A DNA stretch of 53,860 nt from Patescibacteria group bacterium (GCA_019454415.1 JACFOI010000001.1:6187-60046), one strand, 5' to 3'; counted from the stretch's first letter, positions 1 through 6,830 are shown. Numbers and translations: made by a program. Notes: generated by a model not told the origin, from the sequence alone.

Positions 1-70
1 GCTGGCACGACACAAGCTCTCTCACCGAGAGTTCTGGTGTCCGACCTAACAGGAAGAGATATTTATCCAT
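1..70 (-). CDS. Putative TRM11-like RNA/DNA methylase, N-terminal fragment (cut by window edge)
   Basis: Only the first 23 codons are inside the window. The reading starts at an ATG at 70-68 and begins MDKYLFLLGRTPELS, continuing VRELVSCQ to the edge. A start of the form YLF-LGR-PELS-EL is, from memory, typical of the THUMP/UPF0020 (TRM11-like) SAM-dependent RNA methylases common in CPR genomes. The ATG lies 5 bases after the rplU stop, so the two genes are probably co-transcribed. The catalytic domain is not visible, so the family call rests on the N-terminus alone. Confidence 0.5.
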   Translation of the reverse strand, partial: MDKYLFLLGRTPELSVRELVSCQ

Positions 71-75
71 TTGAG

Positions 76-387
76 CTACCCAATCGAAACGACTTCGACG
101 GTCGTCTCTGGTTGCCGATGACCGTAGACACGGCGATACCGAGACTTGGCCTTGTACTTGGCAACCCGAACTTTATCAGCCCTTTGGTGAGACTTCACTT
201 TGAGGGTCACAGTGGCGCCTTTGACCAGAGGTGCACCGATGGAGACAGTGTCCCCATCAACGGTCAATAAAACATCTGAAACTTCGATGTTTTTGCCCTC
301 TTCGGCGTCTAGATGATTGACAGTAAGTTCTTGGCCAGGCTCAACACGATACTGCTTGCCGGCGATCTGAATAACGGCGTACTTCAT
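76..387 (-). CDS. rplU: 50S ribosomal protein L21
   Basis: The 103-residue product has the standard bacterial L21 length. It starts MKYAVIQIAGKQYRVEPGQ and ends in the basic segment KYKAKSRYRRVYGHRQ, the family signature near the C-terminus. L21 binds 23S rRNA in the large subunit. The ATG at 387 is preceded by an AGGAG ribosome site about 5 bases away and by an extended -10 box. The usual partner rpmA (L27) does not follow; a methylase start does instead. Confidence 0.97.
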   Translation of the reverse strand: MKYAVIQIAGKQYRVEPGQELTVNHLDAEEGKNIEVSDVLLTVDGDTVSIGAPLVKGATVTLKVKSHQRADKVRVAKYKAKSRYRRVYGHRQPETTVEVVSIG

Positions 388-413
388 ACAACTCCTCTTT
401 CTTGAGACGTTAA

Positions 414-422
414 ATTATATCA
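414..422 (-). promoter_or_regulatory. Extended -10 promoter of rplU
   Basis: Read on the minus strand this is TGATATAAT, a TG-N-TATAAT extended -10 with a perfect hexamer, 27 bases before the rplU ATG. No good -35 lies 17 bases upstream (TGGAGA at best). A TTGACA at 471-476 is too far away to pair with it. Confidence 0.6.
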
Positions 423-536
423 TGGGGACTGGCTTTTCTCCATTGAGCGGGTTGGGCTTTTTTGCTAGACTGTCAAAAAGACTAGCTGGTTGAAAGTCAT
501 TGTTTGACTAAAAATCTAAAAAAGCTTGACAGATCA

Positions 537-545
537 TGCTAAAAA
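537..545 (+). promoter_or_regulatory. Candidate extended -10 for the pilin-like gene
   Basis: The sequence TGCTAAAAA is TG-N plus a -10-like hexamer at 540-545, only 8 bases before ATG 554. Transcription would start at or next to that ATG, giving a leaderless mRNA, which fits the lack of a Shine-Dalgarno. A perfect TTGACA at 526-531 lies too close to act as its -35 box and has no good -10 at 17 bases of its own. The remainder of 388-553 shows nothing else recognisable. Confidence 0.35.
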
Positions 546-553
546 ATGATGTC

Positions 554-1632
554 ATGAAGTTGCTTGACAACGAGCCTCGTCGCGCGCGCTCGTCGCATTT
601 TGTACCCTAAAAGGATCCTCACTCTCCCGGCGTGGAGCCACTCTCATTGAATTGATCATCTCGACAGGTGTGGTTGCCTTGGTCATGACCACGGTAGTGG
701 CTGCCATGTCTGTTTCGCTCCACTCGGCAGTTATTTCACAGTCCAAAGGCCTGGCCACTAAGTACACCCAGGAAGGCATCGAGTACTTCCGGACCCAGCG
801 GAACCTAATGGGCTGGGAGAGCTTCCTGCAACAGCTTCAGGAGTCCTCGGTGTTCTGTCTGGCAGAGCTCTCCTACACCGAGACTGGAGGGCTGGAGAAC
901 CTGCCAGAAAGAGCATGTACGTCCACCGAGTTTGTGGATGAGAAAGATCGTTTCCAACGAAACGCTTACGTCACTTATTCTGAAGTTGAAGGGCAGCAGA
1001 TTATCACGGTCAACATCGAAGTTACTTGGGAGGACTCTGGGCGTCCCCTCAAGTCCAATGCAGCTATTGAGTTACGGAATAACTTCCTGGCACAGTATGA
1101 CCCGCCGGAGTTTGTGCCTTCACCACTACCCCCCTCTCCTATTCCGACACCGGTACCTACACCCATACCAACACCTTCTCCGTCGCCTTCGCCACTGCCT
1201 TCCCCAAGTCCATCCCCTATCCCGCCGCCTCTTCCATCTGGAGCCGTAGTGGCGTTTTCCGGAGGCAGCTGTCCCTCGGGTTGGGTTGAACTTACTTCTC
1301 TGCGCGGTCGGATGCTGATTGGGACCAATCCAACAGCCAGTGGTGGCATCAGTGCTAGGTCACTCGGGCAGACCGGAGGTGCAGAAACCCACACATTGAC
1401 GATCGCTGAGCTACCCTCCCACTCTCATGGGGGCGGTGCGACCTCAGATCCGGTAGGAGTAGCTGGAGTCACGTTCAATACAGCCGGTGCCATGACCGGC
1501 AGTGGCTGGGGACTGTTAACGGCTCCATCTGGACTTCGTTGGGCACCTGGCGGAATTGCGAATACAGGCGGAGGGGGAGCCCACAACAATATGATGCCGT
1601 TTATCAGTTTACTTTACTGCGTAAGGAGTTAG
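554..1632 (+). CDS. Type IV pilin-like surface protein with proline-rich stalk and phage tail-collar-like domain (frame break near the start)
   Basis: The open frame runs without a stop from 568 to 1632. At 628-654 it encodes RRGATLIEL, a complete type III signal motif (Gly at -1, Glu at +5), followed by a hydrophobic helix (IISTGVVALVM...). A pilin-like region comes next, then a proline/serine stalk (about 1108-1245) and a C-terminal domain with CPSGW, RGRMLIG, GQTGGAETHTLT, HSHGGG and AHNN motifs. This pattern is seen in phage tail-collar/tail-fibre tip proteins. Two Cys flank the domain. The only in-frame start, TTG at 652, lies inside the prepilin motif. ATG 554 is two bases out of frame, across a CG tract at 581-589; loss of one CG unit would give a 27-residue leader ending RRG. 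The likely role is a pilus-tip adhesin. Phase variation, mutation and assembly error are all possible. Confidence 0.7.
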
Positions 1633-1635
1633 GTT

Positions 1636-2187
1636 ATGTCTGCCTCACAGTATTATATTTCTTCCCCGGTTAATAAAAGTTTGGCGGTTTCTTTAGGGAT
1701 ATCGATGGCAACTTCAATCTTCCTTATATACAGACTGGCAATGGTCGGCTCTGTGCCGGAAGTACAGGCTCAGGTTGCTGAAGTCTTACCGGCGGGGACC
1801 GTGATCCCGTTTAACTTAAGTAGCTGCCCGACAGGGTGGAGCGAGTATACGGCTGCCCGAGGAAGGACGATCATTGGAACCAATCCAACGGCAGCGGGAG
1901 GAATCAGTGTCCGGACATTAGGACAAACAGGTGGCGCGGAAACCCATACCCTGACTATTGCAGAGATGCCGGCTCACTCTCACGGTGGGGGTGCGACCAC
2001 AGATCCAGCGGGTACGGCTGGAGCTACATTTAACACGACTGGTGCCATGACGGGGAGTGGGTATGGTGGCCTCACCGCTCAAACGGGAACCCGTTGGGCA
2101 CCTGGCGGGATTGCGAATACAGGCGGCGGCGGCGCACACAATAACATGTCTCCGTTTGTGGTTTTGCTGTACTGCCAGAAGAACTAA
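1636..2187 (+). CDS. Membrane-anchored tail-collar-like domain protein, paralogue of the upstream pilin
   Basis: The 183-residue product has an N-terminal hydrophobic segment (about residues 16-37, signal anchor or signal peptide; AQA near 46). A collar-like domain (about 50-183) follows that matches the C-terminal domain of the preceding gene almost motif for motif: SCPTGW, RGRTIIGTNPTA, GQTGGAETHTLTIAE, HSHGGG, WAPGGIANTGGGGAHNN and a terminal LLYC. The stalk and prepilin motif are missing. The ATG lies 3 bases after the upstream stop, with GTAAGGAG at the end of that gene as ribosome site, so the pair is translationally coupled. Likely a secreted or surface-tethered binding protein. The ligand is unknown; multimerising with the pilin tip is inference. 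Confidence 0.7.
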   Translation: MSASQYYISSPVNKSLAVSLGISMATSIFLIYRLAMVGSVPEVQAQVAEVLPAGTVIPFNLSSCPTGWSEYTAARGRTIIGTNPTAAGGISVRTLGQTGGAETHTLTIAEMPAHSHGGGATTDPAGTAGATFNTTGAMTGSGYGGLTAQTGTRWAPGGIANTGGGGAHNNMSPFVVLLYCQKN

Positions 2188-2202
2188 GTTGCCGGCAGCT
2201 CT

Positions 2203-3270
2203 CTACCGAATCACCAACTTCGCCTTGGGCACGAACTGCCTCATCAGGCTCTGGACACAGCCTAAGTGGAACGACAACGCTAGGATCGAGCTGCCGCCGT
2301 ACGATACAAACGGCAAAGTAATGCCAGTGATCGGTACCAGGCCAATATTCATCCCGATGTTAATACCGATCTGGGCCAAAAACATGACTGCCGTCACTAA
2401 AGCAAACAAGTGCGCACCAGGCGAGTCGAGCTGATTAGCAGTGGCCAGACACAGTCCTACCAACACTGCATACAAGCCAATTAGTAGCCCTCCACCGATA
2501 AAGCCGGTTTCCTCGGCAAACGACGCAAAGACAAAGTCCGTCTGTCGTTCTGGCAGAAAGCGGAGCTGGGACTGGGTCCCCTGCCCTAGCCCACGGCCAG
2601 TCGTTCCACCCGAACCCACGGCAATCACCGACTGAATGGCGTTATAACTGGCAGCGTGCGTCTGACTTTCCTGAGATAAGAAGCTGGTGATCCGCGCTTG
2701 CTGGTAGGGTTTGAGCAGAAACATCCAGCCGACCACCACTGCGGCCACTCCGAGGGTAAATGTCCAGGCCAAGTACAGCTTGGGTACCCGGCGCAGGGTG
2801 ACTGCGGGCAACAACGAAATAAAGAAAATAGCTGCTGTTCCCAAGTCAGGTTCGGCAAAGATCAAACCAGCTGGCACCACAATCAGCAGCAGTAACACCA
2901 CGTACTCCCAAAGTGATAGCTTGGCTCTCTCTTCCAGGAACTTGCCGACGGCCAGCCCAGTTACGGCGACAGCTAGTTGAGATGGCTGCATGTGAAACGG
3001 ACCGATCTCGATCCAGCTGCGGGTACCACGCGTGACAGTGGCAATCAGTTGGGTCAGGATGAGCCCACCGATCAAGCCGGCATAGAGGTACCAGCTAACG
3101 TTTTGCCATTGGCGAAACGAGACGCGGGACGTCACCCAGAAGATACCGGCTCCCAGGGCAAAAAAGAGTAGCTGCCGCTCCAGCAGTGCCGGTGCGACGC
3201 TCCGGAGAATCAAGATGCTGATCAGTGCCAGGAAAAACAACGTTCCTGGCAACAGCCACTGTTTGATCAT
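2203..3270 (-). CDS. rodA: RodA/FtsW-family SEDS peptidoglycan glycosyltransferase
   Basis: The 355-residue polytopic protein belongs to the SEDS family, which polymerises lipid II during wall elongation with a class B PBP. Visible signatures are GTRSWIEIGPFHMQPSQ, EPDLGTA, FVFASFAEETGF and the late loop PFVSYGGSS. It is called RodA because a separate FtsW sits in the division cluster at 12076-13170. The chosen start is MIKQWLLPG at 3270, which overlaps the ileS stop as ATGA. An upstream Met at 3348 would lie deep inside ileS. The 3' end converges on the collar-domain gene with a 15-base gap and no clear terminator. Confidence 0.92.
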   Translation of the reverse strand: MIKQWLLPGTLFFLALISILILRSVAPALLERQLLFFALGAGIFWVTSRVSFRQWQNVSWYLYAGLIGGLILTQLIATVTRGTRSWIEIGPFHMQPSQLAVAVTGLAVGKFLEERAKLSLWEYVVLLLLIVVPAGLIFAEPDLGTAAIFFISLLPAVTLRRVPKLYLAWTFTLGVAAVVVGWMFLLKPYQQARITSFLSQESQTHAASYNAIQSVIAVGSGGTTGRGLGQGTQSQLRFLPERQTDFVFASFAEETGFIGGGLLIGLYAVLVGLCLATANQLDSPGAHLFALVTAVMFLAQIGINIGMNIGLVPITGITLPFVSYGGSSILALSFHLGCVQSLMRQFVPKAKLVIR

Positions 3271-6149
3271 GACTCCAAGCGTACTCGGAGAGTGGGTCCT
3301 TTGACAAGCTCTTTGACCTTGGTCTTTTGTTTGATCCGGTCTTCCCACTCTGCTGGCCAGCTGGGTGCTTCAACGACCACCAGCTCCCCCACTTCCACGC
3401 CGGCTTCTTTCCGCAGCTGTTGGATCGAGCGCATCAGCTCTCTAGCCTCACCTTCGACTTGTAGTTCAGGCGTCAGTGTGGTGTCGAGCTTGACAGAAAA
3501 GACGCTGACATCATTTGGTTTCCAGACTAGCTGTTTGACGTTGATCTCCTGTTTGACCACGTCTTCGACTGCAGCACTCTTGAGCTGTTCTGCTCCCCCC
3601 ACAATGGCGGCGAGCAACGGCTGGCGGACCTTCAACCCCAGCTCTTTTCGCTGAGCATGTGCTTCGACCACCACTTGTCGGGCTAGGCTCATCTCTTGTT
3701 CGAGACTCTGATCGCGGAGGGCTGGGTCTACTTTGGGCCACTCAGCCAGGTGGACGGACTGTTTGTCCCCCAATAGTTCCTGGTAAGTCAGCTCGCTGAA
3801 GAACGGCGTCAATGGTGCAAACAGCTTGGCCAGCGTCACCAGCACATAGCCGAAAACTTGTCCGGCTTCCAGACCGGCGGCGTCGGTTTCTTTCAACCGC
3901 TCGCGACTTTGGCGGAGATACCAGGTAGACAGCTCATCGACAAACTCTATCAGGTTACGGCTGGCGCGAACTACGTCGTAGTTATCCATGTCGGTGGTGA
4001 CCCGTTCAACGAGGGCGGTCAGCTGGGATAAGATCCAGCGATCCATGACGTGACTGACCTGTGCGGGTGGTTCTCCAATAGAGACAGCTTCCTTTTCCAG
4101 CTGCGGCGCCACAAAGGTCTGATAGAAAGCAAAGACATTCCACCAGATCACAAACACTTTCTTGCGCAGCTCGCTGACCTCTTTCTCGCTGAAGTTGAGG
4201 TTGTCCCCTTTCATCACCACCGAGCTCATCAAGTACAGGCGCAAGCTATCCACGCCGTACTTATCCACTACCAGCATCGGATCGGGGTAGTTCTTTTTGG
4301 ACTTACTCATCTTGGCGCCGTCTTCGGCCAGAATAGTGCCGGTGGTCAGGGCGTTCTGAAAGGCGGGTGCATCAAACAGCCCGACCGAGATGACGTGCAT
4401 ACAGTAGAACCAGGCGCGGGTCTGGGCGATGTACTCGGAGATAAACTGAGCCGGATAGTTCTTGTCAAACCAGTTTTTGTTCTCGAACGGATAGTGAACA
4501 GCCGCAAACGGCATGCTGCCGCTCTCCACCCAGCAGTCAAAGACTTCAGGAATGCGTTTACCTTTAACCGTCTTGGCGTCGTCAACCCAGACTTCGAGAT
4601 CATCGAGGAACTCACGGTGAATGTCCGTCAGAGCATCTACCTTTTCCGGCTCAACTGCCCACTGACGCAGCTCATCGATTGAACCGATCACCCGATACTG
4701 GCTCGACAGTTGACCTTTTTTGGGTGGAGCTTGCCAGACGGGCATCGGCGTGCCCCAGTAGCGGGAGCGGGAGATATTCCAGTCCGGTGCCGTCTCCAGG
4801 CCTTTGCCAAAGCGACCGTACTTCAGGTACTCTGGGAACCAGTTGATCGCGTGGTTATGCTTGACCAGCCGCTCTTTCAACTGCTGGACGTTGATGAACC
4901 AGGCTGGGACGGCGTTGTAGTACAGCGGCGTGCCGCAGCGGTAACAGAACGGGTAGGAGTGGGTGTACTTCTCGGCCTTGTAGATCAGGTCGCGATGGGC
5001 CAGCTCATCGATCAAGATCTGTTCAGCTTTCTTGTAAAAGATACCAGCCACCGGCTCAACAAACTCAAAGAACTTGCCTTCCTCATCCAGGGTGGGGACG
5101 CATGGCAGATTACGCTCTTGAGCCAGGGCATAGTCATCCTCACCGTAGATGGCTGCGGTGTGAACGATACCGGTGCCGTCTTCGAGACTGACAAAGTTGG
5201 CCGTCATCACGTAATGGGCCTTTTTGCCATCCAACGGCATATAGCTAAAGAGCGGCTCATACTCGATTCCGTCCAGCTCGCTCCCCTTGACTGTTTTGAC
5301 GACCTCGGGATGGCTGATCTCATGCATCTTGACCAGCTCCGCCACTTTTTCTTTGGCAGCCCAGTAGCGTTCCTGGCCGACTTCAAACAACGAGTACTCG
5401 GCATCTGGTAGCACAGCCAGACCGACGTTGCCGGGCAAAGTCCATGGTGTGGTCGTCCAGGCCAGGAAGTACTCATTGGGCGTATCCTTGCGACGAAACT
5501 TGACGTAGACGGAGTTGTCATCCACGTCTTTGTAGGAGTTGTCCATGGCTATCTCAAAGTTAGACAGCGGGGTGGCACAGCGCGGACAGTAGAGGACGAC
5601 CTTGCGACCTTGGTAGATATGGTCGTGCTTGTGCAGCTGGGAGAAGCCCCACCAGACTGACTCCATGTAGTTCTTGTCCATGGTCTTGTAGGAGTTTTTG
5701 AAGTCTACCCAGCGGCCGATCCGGCGAATAATCACTTCCCAGTCCTTGTCGAAGCGCAAGATTGCGGCTCGGCAGGCTGCGTTGAAGTTATCGATGCCAT
5801 AGGCCTCAATCCCCTTTTTGCCGCCCTGGAGCTGCAGCTCACCCTCGATCATGTTTTCGATTGGCAAGCCGTGGCAGTCCCAGCCCCAGACGCGCTCGAC
5901 TCGGTAGCCTTTCATCGTCCAATAGCGAGGAATGACGTCCTTAGTAGTGGAAGCTAACAGGTGACCGTAGTGGGGCAGCCCTGTGGCAAACGGCGGACCG
6001 TCGTAGAAGACATAGGCGTGGTCAGCTGGGCGTGACTCGACCGACTTGCGGAAGGTGTTGTCAGCATCCCAGTAGCTAAGGATCTCTTCTTCAAGCTTGG
6101 GAAAGTCAGGCGTCTTGCTGAAGTCAAGGTTGCGAGCAGTTTTTGGCAT
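3267..6149 (-). CDS. ileS: Isoleucyl-tRNA synthetase, eukaryote-like (type 2) form
   Basis: The 960-residue class I synthetase charges tRNA-Ile. The HIGH-type motif is HYGH at residues 60-63 and the KMSKS loop (AKMSKSKKNYPDP) is near 610. Cys-x2-Cys pairs occur in the editing/Rossmann region (CPRCATPLSNFE, CYRCGTP). The segments WVESGSMPF and TILAEDGAKMSKS resemble the archaeal/eukaryotic-type enzymes rather than the common bacterial form, which usually has WFDSGSS and a C-terminal zinc knuckle. Type 2 enzymes are classically mupirocin-insensitive; that property is inferred here. A ribosome site AAGGA lies about 7 bases before the ATG, and the stop overlaps the rodA start. Confidence 0.97.
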   Translation of the reverse strand: MPKTARNLDFSKTPDFPKLEEEILSYWDADNTFRKSVESRPADHAYVFYDGPPFATGLPHYGHLLASTTKDVIPRYWTMKGYRVERVWGWDCHGLPIENMIEGELQLQGGKKGIEAYGIDNFNAACRAAILRFDKDWEVIIRRIGRWVDFKNSYKTMDKNYMESVWWGFSQLHKHDHIYQGRKVVLYCPRCATPLSNFEIAMDNSYKDVDDNSVYVKFRRKDTPNEYFLAWTTTPWTLPGNVGLAVLPDAEYSLFEVGQERYWAAKEKVAELVKMHEISHPEVVKTVKGSELDGIEYEPLFSYMPLDGKKAHYVMTANFVSLEDGTGIVHTAAIYGEDDYALAQERNLPCVPTLDEEGKFFEFVEPVAGIFYKKAEQILIDELAHRDLIYKAEKYTHSYPFCYRCGTPLYYNAVPAWFINVQQLKERLVKHNHAINWFPEYLKYGRFGKGLETAPDWNISRSRYWGTPMPVWQAPPKKGQLSSQYRVIGSIDELRQWAVEPEKVDALTDIHREFLDDLEVWVDDAKTVKGKRIPEVFDCWVESGSMPFAAVHYPFENKNWFDKNYPAQFISEYIAQTRAWFYCMHVISVGLFDAPAFQNALTTGTILAEDGAKMSKSKKNYPDPMLVVDKYGVDSLRLYLMSSVVMKGDNLNFSEKEVSELRKKVFVIWWNVFAFYQTFVAPQLEKEAVSIGEPPAQVSHVMDRWILSQLTALVERVTTDMDNYDVVRASRNLIEFVDELSTWYLRQSRERLKETDAAGLEAGQVFGYVLVTLAKLFAPLTPFFSELTYQELLGDKQSVHLAEWPKVDPALRDQSLEQEMSLARQVVVEAHAQRKELGLKVRQPLLAAIVGGAEQLKSAAVEDVVKQEINVKQLVWKPNDVSVFSVKLDTTLTPELQVEGEARELMRSIQQLRKEAGVEVGELVVVEAPSWPAEWEDRIKQKTKVKELVKGPTLRVRLES

Positions 6150-6169
6150 AGGGTTCTTCCTTTTTATGG

Positions 6170-6197
6170 TTGATTTTTCGATGTTTGGTTTTATACT
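6170..6197 (+). promoter_or_regulatory. Candidate plus-strand promoter in the ileS leader
   Basis: TTGATT at 6170-6175 and TATACT at 6192-6197 are separated by 16 bases. The expected start is near 6204, about 38 bases before a strong plus-strand terminator hairpin. No plus-strand protein gene follows. On the minus strand the same stretch contains TATAAA, which could be a weak -10 for ileS itself. Confidence 0.35.
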
Positions 6198-6203
6198 AAT
6201 GAT

Positions 6204-6271
6204 GGTCTCAATACGCGAAACTGTATTCCTAAAGGAATCGGAGAACCTCTTTGTGAAGAGGTTCTTTTTTT
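6204..6271 (+). ncRNA. Candidate short RNA antisense to the ileS leader
   Basis: Between a plausible plus-strand promoter and a strong intrinsic terminator lie about 65 bases with no start codon or reading frame of note. They can form a small hairpin (ATTCC, loop TAAA, GGAAT at about 6224-6237) followed by the terminator stem. The RNA would be complementary to the ileS leader 55 to 120 bases upstream of the ileS start. Existence and role are inferred from signals only. Confidence 0.3.
6242..6271 (+). terminator. Intrinsic terminator, plus strand
   Basis: A perfect 10-bp stem, AGAACCTCTT with AAGAGGTTCT, closes a TGTG loop and is followed by seven T residues. The T tract is only on the plus strand, so it stops plus-strand transcription although the nearest upstream plus-strand gene ends at 2187. 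Confidence 0.7.
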
Positions 6272-6323
6272 GCTTTTTTACGGTTTTTGTAAGGTTCTGT
6301 CAGTACACTCTTCTACGGCGGAG

Positions 6324-6414
6324 GGAGAGTATTGTGTCTTGGTTGGACATCACGTATTGAGACTACGTCGATTCCTCTCACAAGAATGCAGTTCGATTCT
6401 GCTGCTCTCCGCCA
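6324..6414 (+). tRNA. Class II tRNA-like gene with 8/4 fold, anticodon GAG (allo-tRNA-like)
   Basis: The 91 bases end in an encoded G-CCA. The best fold has an 8-bp acceptor stem (6324-6331 with 6403-6410, one G-T pair) and a two-base linker. A 5-bp D stem (6334-6338/6346-6350) closes a TTGGTTG loop. The anticodon stem is 5 bp (ACGTA/TACGT) with loop TTGAGAC, and a long variable arm has a 4-bp stem. The T stem is 4 bp (GCAG/CTGC) with loop TTCGATT. A standard 7/5 reading puts a T-T mismatch at the base of the T stem and leaves a four-base gap before the D stem. G73 and the long variable arm are serine-type features, while GAG would read Leu CUU/CUC codons. TACACT at 6304-6309 may be its -10. 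It could also be a decayed tRNA. Confidence 0.55.
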
Positions 6415-6439
6415 CCATGGCCAGCTCCTTTTCCCTACG

Positions 6440-6484
6440 AAAAAACCTCCACACGTCACCAATACTGATGAGTTGTGGAGGTTT
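6440..6484 (-). terminator. Intrinsic terminator of a minus-strand leader or ncRNA
   Basis: On the minus strand AAACCTCCACA (6484-6474) pairs with TGTGGAGGTTT (6453-6443) in an 11-bp stem over a 20-base loop, ending in six T residues at 6445-6440. It lies about 290 bases upstream of the ileS start, in the same orientation. Confidence 0.65.
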
Positions 6485-6725
6485 CTCAGGTTTCCAGAAA
6501 GGTACCAACCTCTGTGTTCTTGTTTCCGGCTGTTACGGGCGTACCCGGAGAGGTCTAGTTTCTGAGACAGGGGTGGTTCTAACCCGACGTGCCCTCGGCA
6601 CCTGCGACTCAGATTTCTGCTCTCGCCTTGTGGAGTGATAACCCCACTCAAACGGCTGTGCGATCTGTGGGTCTATTTTACTGCTTGCTGGCCCATTTGG
6701 ACAGTCCGAAGTTCTTTGACAGCAT
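6474..6725 (-). promoter_or_regulatory. Structured minus-strand leader with T-box-like antiterminator segment
   Basis: Upstream of the terminator the minus strand carries AGGTTGGTACC (6511-6501), which resembles the T-box core (TGGT would match the ACCA end of tRNA-Ile). Its GAGGTT (6512-6507) can pair with AACCTC (6483-6478), the 5' arm of the terminator, which would make the two folds exclusive. A TCCGG/CCGGA hairpin lies just before it, and GTGCC/GGCAC and GAGTG/CACTC hairpins lie further upstream. A possible ATC specifier sits in GAAATCTGAG near 6613. A canonical stem I could not be drawn with confidence, and ileS is unusually far downstream. It may instead be an unrelated ncRNA. Confidence 0.35.
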
Positions 6726-6768
6726 AGTATCAATATATATCTATCTATATTTTTATATATCAAATAGA

Positions 6769-6795
6769 TTAGCAGTTATGATGAATGACTGCTAA
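6769..6795. repeat. 27-bp dyad, copy A (upstream of the ileS leader)
   Basis: The perfect half-sites TTAGCAGT and ACTGCTAA are separated by 11 bases. The same dyad with the same 27-bp width occurs at 26751-26777 before mraZ, and the 15 bases TGACTGCTAAAATAG are identical in both. This suggests a protein operator or a shared RNA hairpin. Plus-strand TGCTAAAAT could also be an extended -10, but no plus-strand gene follows. Confidence 0.5.
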
Positions 6796-6830
6796 AATAG
6801 CTTGGAACAAAATTTACTTGATGTATAGGA

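Noticed and set aside
471-476. TTGACA on the minus strand as the -35 of rplU
   Set aside because: It is 51 bases from the TATAAT box, far outside the usable spacing.
3271-3348. Longer N-terminus for RodA
   Set aside because: It would overlap ileS by about 80 bases and adds a polar stretch unlike SEDS proteins. The ATGA overlap start fits the local style.
4050-5411. Long plus-strand open frames inside ileS (for example 4050-4682 and 4710-5411)
   Set aside because: They lie opposite an intact, motif-complete ileS, with no ribosome sites or family features. They are strand shadows of a GC-balanced gene.
6317-6417. Reading the tRNA with acceptor GGCGGAG/CTCCGCC plus ACCA
   Set aside because: The 7-bp stem pairs, but the molecule would be 101 bases, with 11 bases between the acceptor and D stem and extra bases before the T stem. 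The 6324-6414 fold is better in every arm.
6313-6651. Minus-strand open frame of 112 codons opposite the tRNA-like gene
   Set aside because: It runs antisense through the tRNA-like gene and through the terminator hairpin, has no ribosome site and no recognisable protein features. Such frames are commonly produced by tRNA regions.
6786-6800. TGCTAAAAT as an extended -10 on the plus strand at both dyads
   Set aside because: No plus-strand gene or terminator follows either copy. The inverted half-sites explain the conservation better.
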